Shown: positions 28,701 through 62,021 of the stretch, piece by piece
Layout of the letters: each line of letters opens with the position of its first letter
How positions within the stretch are numbered: position 1 is the stretch's first letter
Assembly (NCBI RefSeq): GCF_011397635.1
Contig: NC_064757.1
Coordinates: forward strand, 28,901,839 to 28,965,838
Direction of reading: 5' to 3'
DNA: 64,000 bases
Source: Epinephelus fuscoguttatus
Lineage: Eukaryota > Chordata > Actinopteri > Perciformes > Serranidae
The notes under the pieces: generated by a model
Told to the model about the DNA's origin: nothing
The model's input: the letters and a program-made list of their open reading frames with translations, nothing else
The model's database searches: none
Program-made: the position numbers and the translations under genes

Positions 28701-30503
28701 CAGCTGTGCCACGCTGGCAACACAGACACAGTGGGGACTGTTTAGTTTTTTGGCAACAGCAGAACACTATGCCTTCACATCACCCTCATGGTGGAGTACT
28801 CCAAATTGCCAAAACACTTTGGCCTGGATCATTGAGGCTGTTGGCGGGTGAACTTTCTTCTTTTTTTGTTTCCGTAGAAAATAAATAGCATCACTGAATA
28901 ACAGGCACCAGTGGGCAGATGCTGATGATTGTATGTCATAATAAAACAGTTGTCTCATTTGTTTCTTGTCTGCCCCAGTTTCATTCCTGCTCGAACAAAG
29001 GCCTGTAATGCTGCGTTCGAAGATAAGAGGAAGGGATGTGATATGAGACACACTTTTGAAAGAAATCAGACACGAACTCCACTAAGAACACATGGCTGCC
29101 GCTGAATAAACTCTCTTGGTATTTATTCTTGACAAACCTTACGCCGAATGTGCGCACACAAACACAAGAAACAGCAAAGGATCTGAGGATGTTTACACAA
29201 TCTGTATCCAAATGGAGGATAGACACAGGGCAGCTGAGCTGCAGGCCGCAGGGCCAATAAGAACTAATGATACCTAATTAAATGGGACAGAGCATGTTCC
29301 CATGCTGGCTTGGCATGGATGAAGTGTGGTGCATCACAGCACGTCACATGATTCAGCAAAATTACAAGCATGAGGTAATGCTGCTTCTGTCTTCCTGTCG
29401 GTTTTTGATTAAATTTACTGTGTGATGGTTTGCATGTGTCCTGGCATCCTTGGGAGCAGTGGTCAGTGCTGATAATATACCACGCCTCATTGGATGCTAA
29501 GGTCCAATGAGCCTCTGAAAAGCCATCATTGCACATGCAAACCTTACACAAACCATGTATCTATACTTCAGCTGCAGGAGAGAGATGGAGAGAGGAGGAT
29601 AAAGAGAGGGGGGAGCAGGAATGATGAAAAAATGGAAGAAAATGAAGAATGAAAGCGCTGTGTGGAGGTGTGATAATCACTAGGCAGCAGATATGGAATT
29701 AACTGGCTGCTAATAAGCCATTCCTTCAGTCAGATCAGCGGTGGGCTTTACAACCAGCATTTCCAATTTGAATGGAGTTTGAGGAGACCTGCGCACTGAT
29801 TGGCTAAAGGTCCAACTGCTCATTTTCTATGGGATGCGCTGTGATCATCTGAGTGCAGACTGAACCCATCCCACTCTCTGTCTCTTATCCTCTGTGGCCA
29901 CCACCCCAGTACAAACGCCAGAAGTCCTACACCAAACAGAGCAGCGTGGCTCACCTGTCAAATTCTGACCCTTTAGAGTGGCTCTTTTTCTTGTCCCCAG
30001 GCTCTCTCATCTTTTGGAATATTAGATGGAAAAGCCATAAATCATCTAGGTATTATTTATAATCGATAGACAGCAGAGAATGACAAAACGAATTGCTCTA
30101 TATATTTGCCATGTGCCATGTAACAGTTCAGCTTCTCGCGTTGCGCAACAGGTCTTACCCTTTTTTCTAATGAGGGACAAAGCCATATTTTAGGTTGTAG
30201 GAGGTGCACAGGGTACAAAGTAAAACATCAAAGTTTGTAAAGCAGCAAAATATCCTAAATGCTGAAACTCAAAGCCTATTTATTTATTTATTTATTTATT
30301 TATTTCCCATCTACTGGTACATGCAAATTACGCGCGGATACAAAGATATGGAGATACCCATCACCTGATTACACCAGGGCAACAAAAAAGAAACACCTAC
30401 CGGGAATAGCCAGGTTGGTGAGCGGAATAGTGTGCATGCTCTGCGGTAAACTTGCCATCCAGTCTGCAAACCGCATGTCGCTTCTCCCGTGAGACGAAGC
30501 CAT
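4937..30503 (-). CDS. plcxd3: PI-PLC X domain-containing protein 3, complete six-exon coding region
   Basis: Joined exons 30503-30401, 13483-13227, 12979-12806, 9289-9114, 6210-6109 and 5093-4937 give 969 nt, a 322-residue protein plus stop; human PLCXD3 is about the same length and matches along its whole length. Every junction has AG/GT sites, with intron phases 1, 0, 0, 2, 2. The protein is essentially a single PI-PLC X domain with no PH, EF-hand, Y or C2 domain. The two histidines expected in the active site are present: His37 in GSHDSFSF and His114 in FFAHG. The family hydrolyses phosphoinositides in the cytosol; PLCXD3 is mainly reported from brain and endocrine tissue (family knowledge). 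The C-terminus ends in an acidic DDDEDDAT stretch. The ATG at 30503 has a good Kozak context (A at -3, G at +4) and matches the family N-terminus MASS. The gene lies downstream of oxct1 on the same strand. PLCXD1 and PLCXD2 are less likely, because the N-terminus and the block after His37 match PLCXD3 best. Confidence 0.95.
5094..6108 (-). other. plcxd3: plcxd3 intron 5
   Basis: 1,015 bp intron with GT-AG ends. No repeat or RNA gene recognised. Confidence 0.85.
6109..6210 (-). CDS. plcxd3: plcxd3 coding exon 5
   Basis: 102 nt, encoding RKGTFFVSQVVLTPK through SGLRETITE, in phase 2 at both ends. The acceptor is CCTGCAG|G and the donor AG|GTGTGT. A second possible GT follows the in-frame CAG of FFVSQ, but the family alignment requires read-through. 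Confidence 0.94.
6253..6275. repeat. (CTTT)n microsatellite
   Basis: Run of TTTC/CTTT units in plcxd3 intron 4, about 40 bp upstream (transcript sense) of exon 5. On the transcript strand it is GAAA-rich. Confidence 0.8.
6407..7140 (+). mobile_element. tRNA-headed SINE split by a Penelope-like insertion
   Basis: The left piece (to about 6482) has a tRNA-like head with the A-box-like GGTGATGCAATGGTTAGC. The right piece (from 6888) carries the fish SINE body CTCCCACAGTCCAAAGACAT, then TGTCTGTCTCTATGTGTCAG, and a GAATGAATGAATG tail. The same body occurs unbroken at 32925-33304 and, reversed, at 20068-20427. The split point is bounded by CCTTCTG on both sides. Confidence 0.85.
6483..6887 (+). 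mobile_element. Penelope-like retroelement 3' fragment
   Basis: One frame reads KLERPSLNRGGGLRHYLSP, which I recognise as the C-terminal tail typical of fish Penelope/Neptune-type proteins (GIY-YIG region). It is followed by the characteristic 3' segment around 6775-6815 (GAAGAAGCTTCTTGAATGAG, then GGCGAAACGTC). It is 5' truncated and flanked by 7-bp direct repeats CCTTCTG at 6476-6482 and 6888-6894. No reverse transcriptase domain remains. Family assignment is from memory of the tail motif; alternatives are other GIY-YIG retroelements. Confidence 0.65.
7205..7690. mobile_element. Long-TIR (foldback-like) DNA element
   Basis: Left arm 7205-7300 and right arm 7592-7690 are inverted copies. 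Both contain CACTGACAGGCTCA(A/G)AT, AAGTGTCTGA and TATGGAAAGGATCCC(G/T)ACAG when read in the same sense. The ~290 bp between the arms is AT-rich and non-coding. I know similar sequences as abundant in fish genomes; superfamily uncertain. Confidence 0.75.
8150..8372 (-). mobile_element. SINE, 3' half, minus orientation, cut by a MITE
   Basis: Reads as the reverse complement of the SINE body (GGACAGGTCACCAGACTATC, then TGCATGTCTTTGGACTGTGG). The ATTCATTCATTCATT tail is at the left edge. The SINE seems to resume briefly after 8930 (ACACAGGGAAAACTT...). Confidence 0.85.
8373..8930. mobile_element. MITE with CAGTCAGTACGTTTACATG terminal inverted repeats
   Basis: The left end CAGTCAGTACGTTTACATG and right end CATGTAAACGTACTGACTG are perfect 19-bp inverted repeats around 520 bp of non-coding DNA. 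It lies inside a SINE at the ACCCACA/CTGACAC position. The target duplication cannot be resolved because the SINE itself has CTGAC at the junction. Superfamily not assigned. Confidence 0.88.
9114..9289 (-). CDS. plcxd3: plcxd3 coding exon 4
   Basis: 176 nt, from VTLQYLWEKEYQVLVFYHH to QFLQASVTDR plus two bases of the next Arg. It contains FLWPGQMMPSPWANT, a strong PLCXD3 signature. The acceptor is CCCCAG|GTG and the donor AG|GTCAGC (phase 2). Confidence 0.95.
10729..10768. repeat. (AC)n microsatellite
   Basis: About 20 uninterrupted AC units in plcxd3 intron 3; likely polymorphic. Confidence 0.97.
11008..11620 (+). mobile_element. hAT-type non-autonomous element, copy 1
   Basis: The ends are AAGGGCTGCACCCTAATAGT and TAGTCGGGGGCAGCCCTA, imperfect inverted repeats of the hAT type. 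The flanking octamers ACGACAAT (11000-11007) and ATGACATT (11621-11628) agree at 6 of 8 positions, as expected for an old hAT 8-bp duplication. It shares terminal and subterminal blocks with the copies at 60601-61322 and 62650-63378 but has a different central stretch. No transposase frame. Confidence 0.85.
12332..12445. mobile_element. Short palindromic MITE
   Basis: Perfect 13-bp inverted ends CTTTTTCCACCAA and TTGGTGGAAAAAG, with partial pairing further in (CTGGTTCTT / AACCAGAAAGG), giving a 114-bp hairpin-forming element. No coding content. Confidence 0.75.
12680..12770. mobile_element. Possible hAT terminal fragment (GGGTCGGGCTCGG-rich)
   Basis: GGGCCGGGTCGGGCTC and TTTTTTGGGCCCAATCTAAG followed by CTCTAC resemble one end of a fish hAT family whose terminal repeat reads TAGAGCTTAGAT on the other strand. 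The partner end is not clear; it may be degraded near 12450. Confidence 0.4.
12806..12979 (-). CDS. plcxd3: plcxd3 coding exon 3
   Basis: 174 nt, exactly 58 codons, from VREGLEQIS to VVFAQE. It contains EVVFLDFNHFYG, a core X-domain strand. The acceptor is CTTAG|GTC and the donor GAG|GTACTG. Confidence 0.95.
12980..13226 (-). other. plcxd3: plcxd3 intron 2
   Basis: 247-bp intron, the shortest of this gene. Nothing else seen in it. Confidence 0.9.
13227..13483 (-). CDS. plcxd3: plcxd3 coding exon 2, both catalytic histidines
   Basis: 257 nt. The acceptor TCTCCAG|GT completes Gly35, followed by SHDSFSFYIDEASPVG and ending GLFSAT. It carries both X-domain histidines (His37, His114) and the FDLRIS strand. 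The donor is ACG|GTCAGT (phase 0). Confidence 0.95.
14945..15315 (+). repeat. Diverged interspersed repeat, family B copy 1
   Basis: Shares GGTTTGTGGACTA(T/C)(T/C)GTTTT, the preceding TGA-CATCA-type block and a later TTGGCTT...TTTTCAG block with 35345-35815 in the same orientation. Non-coding; type unknown. Confidence 0.5.
17329..17962. mobile_element. PIF/Harbinger-type MITE with TTA target duplication
   Basis: Left end GGGTGCTTTCACACCT and right end AGGTCTGAAAACACCC are inverted with few mismatches. The trinucleotide TTA occurs immediately outside both ends (17326-17328 and 17963-17965), the classic 3-bp duplication of this superfamily. 634 bp, no transposase. Confidence 0.82.
18461..18478. 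repeat. Poly(A) tract
   Basis: About 17 consecutive A in plcxd3 intron 1; may be a retroelement tail remnant, but no body is recognised next to it. Confidence 0.7.
19558..19853. mobile_element. Foldback MITE with CCCAGCCAACATT ends
   Basis: Perfect 13-bp inverted ends, CCCAGCCAACATT and AATGTTGGCTGGG, with pairing continuing inward (GGGCCAATGTGGGTAGT against ACTACCCACATTGGGCC). 296 bp, near-palindromic, rich in GGGCCC/CCATATGG motifs. The uninterrupted sequence GCTGAAACTTC in copy 1 near 870 marks the empty site; only a ~2-bp AA duplication is implied. Confidence 0.88.
20068..20427 (-). mobile_element. Full-length tRNA-derived SINE with target-site duplication
   Basis: Read on the minus strand it starts GGTGTGGTGGTGCAGTGG (A-box-like TGGTGCAGTGG) with a B-box-like GGTTTGAAACC about 40 nt on. 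The fish SINE body follows, ending in a short ATTGAATG tail. Perfect 8-bp duplications GCATCCTA flank it at 20060-20067 and 20428-20435, proving retroposition into TIR family A copy 2. Confidence 0.93.
25405..26498 (-). mobile_element. Tc1/mariner-superfamily transposon, degenerate
   Basis: The ends TACACTCACTGGCCACTT and AAGTGG-like (right end CAGTGGCCAGTGAGTGTA) are inverted, and each begins with the TA duplicated by this superfamily. The ~1.09 kb between them contains a decayed minus-strand transposase. Located in plcxd3 intron 1, in sense with the gene. Confidence 0.92.
25480..26349 (-). pseudogene. Tc1/mariner transposase, broken by deletions
   Basis: An N-terminal ATG at 26349 begins MGKKGDLSDFE, the helix-turn-helix start of this family. 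Later pieces include EHGLN, then TYLSIVADCVHPFMTTVYPS, and WPPQSPDLNPIEHLWDVV with the terminal catalytic glutamate. The block that should carry the second catalytic aspartate, between SSDGYF and the NEFTVLQW segment, is missing. A second internal gap lies upstream of TEHGLN. Frames are shifted, so no functional enzyme is possible. Confidence 0.85.
27421..27960 (+). mobile_element. L2/CR1-like LINE reverse transcriptase fragment
   Basis: A frame around 27520-27575 reads CGVPQGYISEPILF, the reverse transcriptase VPQGS-GP-LF motif. From about 27770 it shows the downstream C-terminal region (IDYCNSL-like, QLVHHATARLLR-like, SPMLASPYWLPIK-like) also present at 51365-51990. Frameshifts and gaps throughout. 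In plcxd3 intron 1, antisense to the gene. Confidence 0.7.
30277..30305. repeat. (ATTT)n microsatellite
   Basis: Seven tandem TTTA units about 95 bp into plcxd3 intron 1 from the exon 1 donor. Confidence 0.9.
30401..30503 (-). CDS. plcxd3: plcxd3 coding exon 1
   Basis: Encodes the first 34 residues, MASSHGRSDMRF through TNLAIP, plus the first base of Gly35. The donor is G|GTAGGTG at 30401/30400 (phase 1). The ATG sits in a GGCGGCAGCATGG context. The GC-rich 5' leader carries a GA-rich repeat just upstream. Confidence 0.95.
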
Positions 30504-30560
30504 GCTGCCGCCGTGCACAACGCTCCGTTCTCCCGGACCGGTGCCTGCGCCAACCTGGAG

Positions 30561-30599
<39 letters not shown>

Positions 30600-30760
30600 C
30601 ACACACACCCAAACACACTCAAACACACACACACACTCTCCCTGCCTCTCTCTTTATTCTCTCTCTCTTACACATACACCAGCGCGACAGAGAGCCAGTC
30701 CACACCCCCCCGCGAGCAGCAGGCTACACACATCGGCGCATGGCACAATTATGAAAATGT
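30504..30760 (-). promoter_or_regulatory. plcxd3: plcxd3 5' leader and proximal promoter region (approximate)
   Basis: GC-rich, CpG-containing sequence immediately upstream of the ATG, unlike the AT-rich surroundings. No TATA box at a convincing position. It includes a GA-rich repeat (minus-strand sense) at 30599-30561 and an AC/GT-rich stretch further up. The transcription start cannot be placed from sequence alone. Confidence 0.5.
30561..30600. repeat. (CT/GA)n microsatellite in the plcxd3 5' leader/promoter
   Basis: About 16 CT units (GA on the gene strand), ending roughly 60 bp upstream of the plcxd3 ATG. Either in the 5' UTR or the core promoter. Confidence 0.92.
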
Positions 30761-31951
30761 GTTGTGTTGGATCGATTAAAATATGGCAACAGCTTTCCAA
30801 TAATACACCGCAGCACCACTGTAATGAGTGCATGTTTCAGTTTTACAGTGACCTGATCTGACAACGATAGTAGCTTTCAGCATTATTCTCAAAACGAGGC
30901 AAGGATAGGATATCCAAAATCCACGCCTTTTCTCACAAGGGTTCACAGAATGGCGGTCAGAGACCCACCAGTGGCTGCATGTGAAACCTGTTGTGGAACA
31001 GTGTGGTTAAATGGGTGTATGCTAATTTCATAGTATGAAGTTATGATTTTTTTTATGATAGACTATTTTGAGCATTTCAACCACTAATATTGATAATAAT
31101 AAAGATTTAAACCTCCTTCAAATATGATCCCACTAGCCTGCTTAAGGCGCAGTAATGATTGTAGCTAAATATGCACATATCCTTGAAGTGACAGAGGTGT
31201 GCAGTATTAATGAAGTGCATCATCTAATTTCTCGCATGCAAAGTACTGGGGCTGAAATTAAATGTTAGCTCCAAATACTGGGGTTGAATTCTAATTCCCA
31301 GTTGACCTAGAAGCACGTCTGAGGTCACGCACTTGGATGACAGAGTGCCATGTGGCAGTGATTCATTAGCACTGCAATTAATATGACAGTGACAGTGAAT
31401 AACTGACATATTCACTGTGGTTGATGATCAGCTAGCTGGGCACCTTAGAATGACTCATTCAACAAACTAGGCCACAACGGCATAAAGATGGAGAATATAC
31501 CAAAAATTGCATATTTATAGAGGTTTGCATCACAGTGTTTGGCTGAATGTTACATTTTTTGTCCCCCATGGGAGGCTTTTCAGACTTGTGTTCAGTGCAA
31601 ACTGGGTGACCGTCTTAGTGTCTGCCAAGCTTTGGTTTTTGGTCAGTTTCCAACTTGGTTGTGTTTCTGCATTCATGTTTGAGGACCGACATAGAGGAAG
31701 GGTCGATCTTTAAAAAAAACGCTGGAGACAATGAAAATCAATACTGACACAGAACCACCCTGCATAATCAGAAATTACCGACATGTAGAGACTGTCAGAT
31801 AGTATGCTTTGCCTGGATATAGACTGAATATCACTATTTAATCATCCATTGATTCCATTTGTTCCTGGTTGGAGGCTATATCCATAAGTGATCAGCATTG
31901 TCAATACAAAAGGAACAATAGCCACACTCATACACATATATACGTGGTTTG

Positions 31952-32390
31952 GTGTGGCGTCTGCAGTGATGCGGGAGCTGTCGCAGCAAAGCTTTCAATT
32001 TACTGGTCCATCTACATCCCAACCCTCACCTAGGGTCGTGAGCTTTGGGTAGTGACCAAAAAAATTAAGCTGCGGATACAAGCGGCCGAAATGAGTTGTC
32101 TGCAGAGGGGAGCTCGGCTCAGCCTTAGAGATAGGGTGAGGAGCTCGGACGTCTGGAGGGAGCTCGGGGTAGAGCCGCTGCTCCTTCGTGTCGAAAGGGG
32201 CCAGTTAATGTGGTTCGGCCATCTGGGCAGGATGCATCTGTGACGCCTCCTGTTAGAGATGTTTCGGACACGTCCAACTGGTAGGAGGCCCCAAGGCAGA
32301 CCCAGAACACTCTGGAGTGCTTATTGTCTGGCCTGGGAACGCCTCAAGATCTGCTGCTCCTGCGACCTGGCCCTGGATCAGCAGTTGAAA
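31952..32390 (+). mobile_element. Non-LTR retrotransposon 3' end, copy 1
   Basis: Frames read KLRIQAAEMSCLQRGARLSL, then RSSDVWRELGVEPLLLRVER, WFGHLGRM and RTRPTGRRPQGRPRT, the conserved C-terminal tail of an abundant fish LINE protein. It stops in a stop codon after GRMHL and resumes in another frame. A GGAT-type tail follows at 32391. 5' truncated; clade not assigned with certainty. Confidence 0.85.
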
Positions 32391-32417
32391 ATGGATGGAT
32401 GGATGGATGGATGGATG
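32391..32417. repeat. (GGAT)n tail of the LINE
   Basis: Six to seven ATGG units directly after the LINE 3' end, typical of slippage-generated retrotransposon tails. Confidence 0.9.
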
Positions 32418-32924
32418 ACCATACTCTGGAGAAATGGGTGCTTTAAATAAGGAGGCCAAAATAGAGTTCCAACACATGTTCCATCTTAAAATTCCAGACT
32501 TTTCCAAACTCAAATTTCCAGACTTCTTGGTTGATTTTTCATACCATTTTGACACCTATGTACAAATAGCTAGATCCTTATCACGTAAATAAATGGTTTT
32601 AAAATCCAACTGTAAACATGTACATTGCATTCTGATTATGCATGCTATTATGTTGCTAAATAATTGCCTATAGATTGTAGCCAGGTACCTTAGCTCACTG
32701 TTCAGTCCATACTCCTATGCAGAAAGTTGGACAACGTTCCACCATCAAACATCTCCGCCCAAAGACAAAGTAAACTACCCGGTGCTACCTATGCTTGTAT
32801 TATTTTCCCTTTACGTACTGAATAAATAGGGGTGCTCCCAACTAAGAATTCTAGTCGAATCTAATCATGTTTTTCTCTTTTGCTCCTTGATTCATAGTGT
32901 TTGTTTGATTCACATTGCTCACTG

Positions 32925-33304
32925 CATGGTGGTGCACTTGTTAGCATTGTCGCCTCACAGTCAGTGGGTCCCTGGTTTGAACGCTAGGTGGGGGATTTGA
33001 TCCCTGGGGTGGGGGAGCCCTTCTGTTTGGAGTTTGTATGTTCTCCCCATGTCAGTGTGGGTTTTCTCCAGGTACTCCGGCTTCCTCCCACAGTCCAAAG
33101 ACATGCAGGTTAATTGGTGACTCTAAATTGGCCGTAAGTGTGAATGTGAACGTGAATGGTTGTCTGTCTCTATGTGTCAGTCCTGTGATAGTCTGGTGAC
33201 CTGTCCAGGGTGAACCCTGCCTCTCGCCCAGTGTCAGCTGGGATAGGCTCCAGCACCCCATGACCCCTAATAGGATGAGTGGTCACGGAAAACGAATGAA
33301 TGAT
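32925..33304 (+). mobile_element. tRNA-derived SINE, near full length
   Basis: Head CATGGTGGTGCACTTGTTAG (A-box-like), CCTGGTTTGAACGC (B-box-like), then the same body as 20068-20427 through CTGGGATAGGCTCCAG to a GAATGAATGATT tail. The sequence near 32968-33010 appears duplicated (two 'gtgggg...ccctgg' segments). TGATTCA occurs at both ends, but 18 bases separate the left copy from the head, so the target duplication is uncertain. Confidence 0.88.
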
Positions 33305-34137
33305 TCATACCGTCAGTAGTGACACTGAAAAACAAAAATACTTTCAGAAAAAAACAGTAGGAGCAATAGTGTTAAGACAAACACTTTTTCTATTCTCTCT
33401 TTTCTTTTTTCCATACTTGTCCAGATCTGGGCATTATTGAAATTCCAGTATTTTTTCCATTCTGCACAGGAACCCTGCCAAAAGCAAAAGTGCACCCAGA
33501 ACTGTGCCCACGATGGCTAAATAAACACTCCAGAATAGCCACCACTTAGAGTAGGTATCATTCAATGCTAACCACTCAATCAGCTGATTTTATGGACTTA
33601 CATTTTACATGTATTGCACAGCTAATGTTCAAACCTATTTGTTTAAAAGCCTGCCATGTTTTTTCTTTCAAATTCATTTTAATTGCATTTCAGTACCAGC
33701 TTGAGAAATAGGTTACTAAATGTAGGCTTATAGGGTACCACTCTAGTTTGACTCATGAAGAGATGTGCTGGATTAACATCAACAGCCAGTGGCAAAAGCC
33801 CCTGTCACTTTCTTCCATTTTTCTGCTTGATGATCCAATCCAGTTGATCTCCTTGAACCCAAAAGCCCGCTGGCTGGATTCTCCAGTTATGTAACCGCCC
33901 TCAGGTAATGGCAGCGCCTCTCTACTCGAGTGGAGAAATCACATCAAGAATGTCAATGCAAGCGCACCCTCCATATATAGAAAGCTCTAACCTGTAGAGT
34001 GTCAGAAGCCATTTGCTTTCAAGCATTGTGCGACTTGATGAATAATTTGAACACACAGGCACAACTACTGTTGGTTTTTAAGATAGTTTCTATCCAGAAA
34101 TCAGCAGATTTAAAAAAAGGAAACAATACAGTTCCAC

Positions 34138-34991
34138 TCAGCACATAAGGTTGTATTTTATTGTATAAACAAAGACAAGAGGACAGCCTGTGGAAAAAAT
34201 GTTAAGGCTTCGTATTTTCTGGCTAAAATGTATGGTATGCGCACTAACTCTGAAATACATGAACCTGAGGGAAAAAAAAAGATAGTTCACAAAACAGTTT
34301 GATAGTGTGGCATTGGTTATTATCACAAACATGTTTCAGCCACTCTTACTGCTGCATCTTTATTTTTTGCATTTTTATTTTCCTGAATAAAATATATCTC
34401 AATAGATGTAAGGACATTTTTGTTACTTGGCGTGACACAAGTTTACACAACTGCAGTAAAAACCGTTTCCCTTCTTTGCTGAAAAAGCATAACCTGACCT
34501 GAGCACACATTTGTTTTCTAAATTCATCACAATTCAGCTCTCTATGTCCTGATACATTAAACTGTTGATCTATGATAAATATGATTCAAGTAATCGTGTA
34601 TTTTTTGTTCATTGTACAAGTTGCAGAGAACATATAATGAATATTTCCATTTTTTTTTCCTTTTCAGATGGATTATTTGGTTAAAGCTGCACATATCAGT
34701 AAAAATTAATAACTTAATGGTGAAATAGGCAACAATGTAATGTTCCCTAACTGTCTGCCCGATCAGATCCCAAACAAGAACCATGCATGTGGCTCCGGTG
34801 AATCTCATTCAGTTCATATAGTGAAGACTAAATCCTTGTGATATTAATCGATTACAAGGGAAATGAACCATACACTTGTGTAAGCATATCTGAACTGTCT
34901 CAGGCTGCTAAATCGCCGGTTGTTTACCACAGAGAAATGATGCGAGCGTCACACAAACCAAAAACATTTGTCGGATCCAATGCGTGCTCCT
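34138..34991 (-). other. oxct1: oxct1 3' UTR (approximate)
   Basis: About 850 nt of AT-rich sequence between the stop and the distal AATAAA; no repeats recognised. The extent is inferred from poly(A) hexamers only. Confidence 0.5.
34157..34162 (-). terminator. oxct1: oxct1 candidate poly(A) signal AATAAA (distal)
   Basis: AATAAA on the minus strand, 830 nt past the oxct1 stop, followed after ~15-25 nt by a GT-rich stretch (TTATGTGCTGAGTGG), a plausible cleavage context. Two more AATAAA hexamers lie upstream at 34379-34374 and 34364-34359, so alternative 3' ends are possible. Confidence 0.5.

Positions 34992-62021
<27,030 letters not shown>

Larger units (their letters stand above)
13484..30400 (-). 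other. plcxd3: plcxd3 intron 1
   Basis: 16.9 kb first intron. It holds a diverged repeat (14945-15315), a PIF/Harbinger-type MITE (17329-17962), a poly(A) tract (18461-18478), TIR family A with two nested insertions (19492-20829), a Tc1/mariner relic (25405-26498) and a LINE fragment (27421-27960). The stretches 13484-14944, 15316-17325, 17966-19491, 20830-25404 and 27961-30276 show no supported feature. Regulatory elements would be expected here but cannot be called from one sequence. Confidence 0.85.
30761..34137. other. Intergenic region between plcxd3 and oxct1
   Basis: 3.4 kb with a LINE 3' end (31952-32417) and a SINE (32925-33304). 30761-31951, 32418-32924 and 33305-34137 contain no supported feature. 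The two genes are transcribed in the same direction, with oxct1 upstream. Confidence 0.75.

Noticed and set aside
30369..30861. Open frames encoding long Arg-Glu or Ser-Leu repeats around the plcxd3 start.
   Set aside because: They are translations of the CT/GA microsatellite; only the part from the ATG at 30503 belongs to plcxd3.
32906..33307. TGATTCA direct repeats as SINE target duplication.
   Set aside because: The left copy is 18 bases away from the SINE head, so the match may be chance; not claimed as a duplication.
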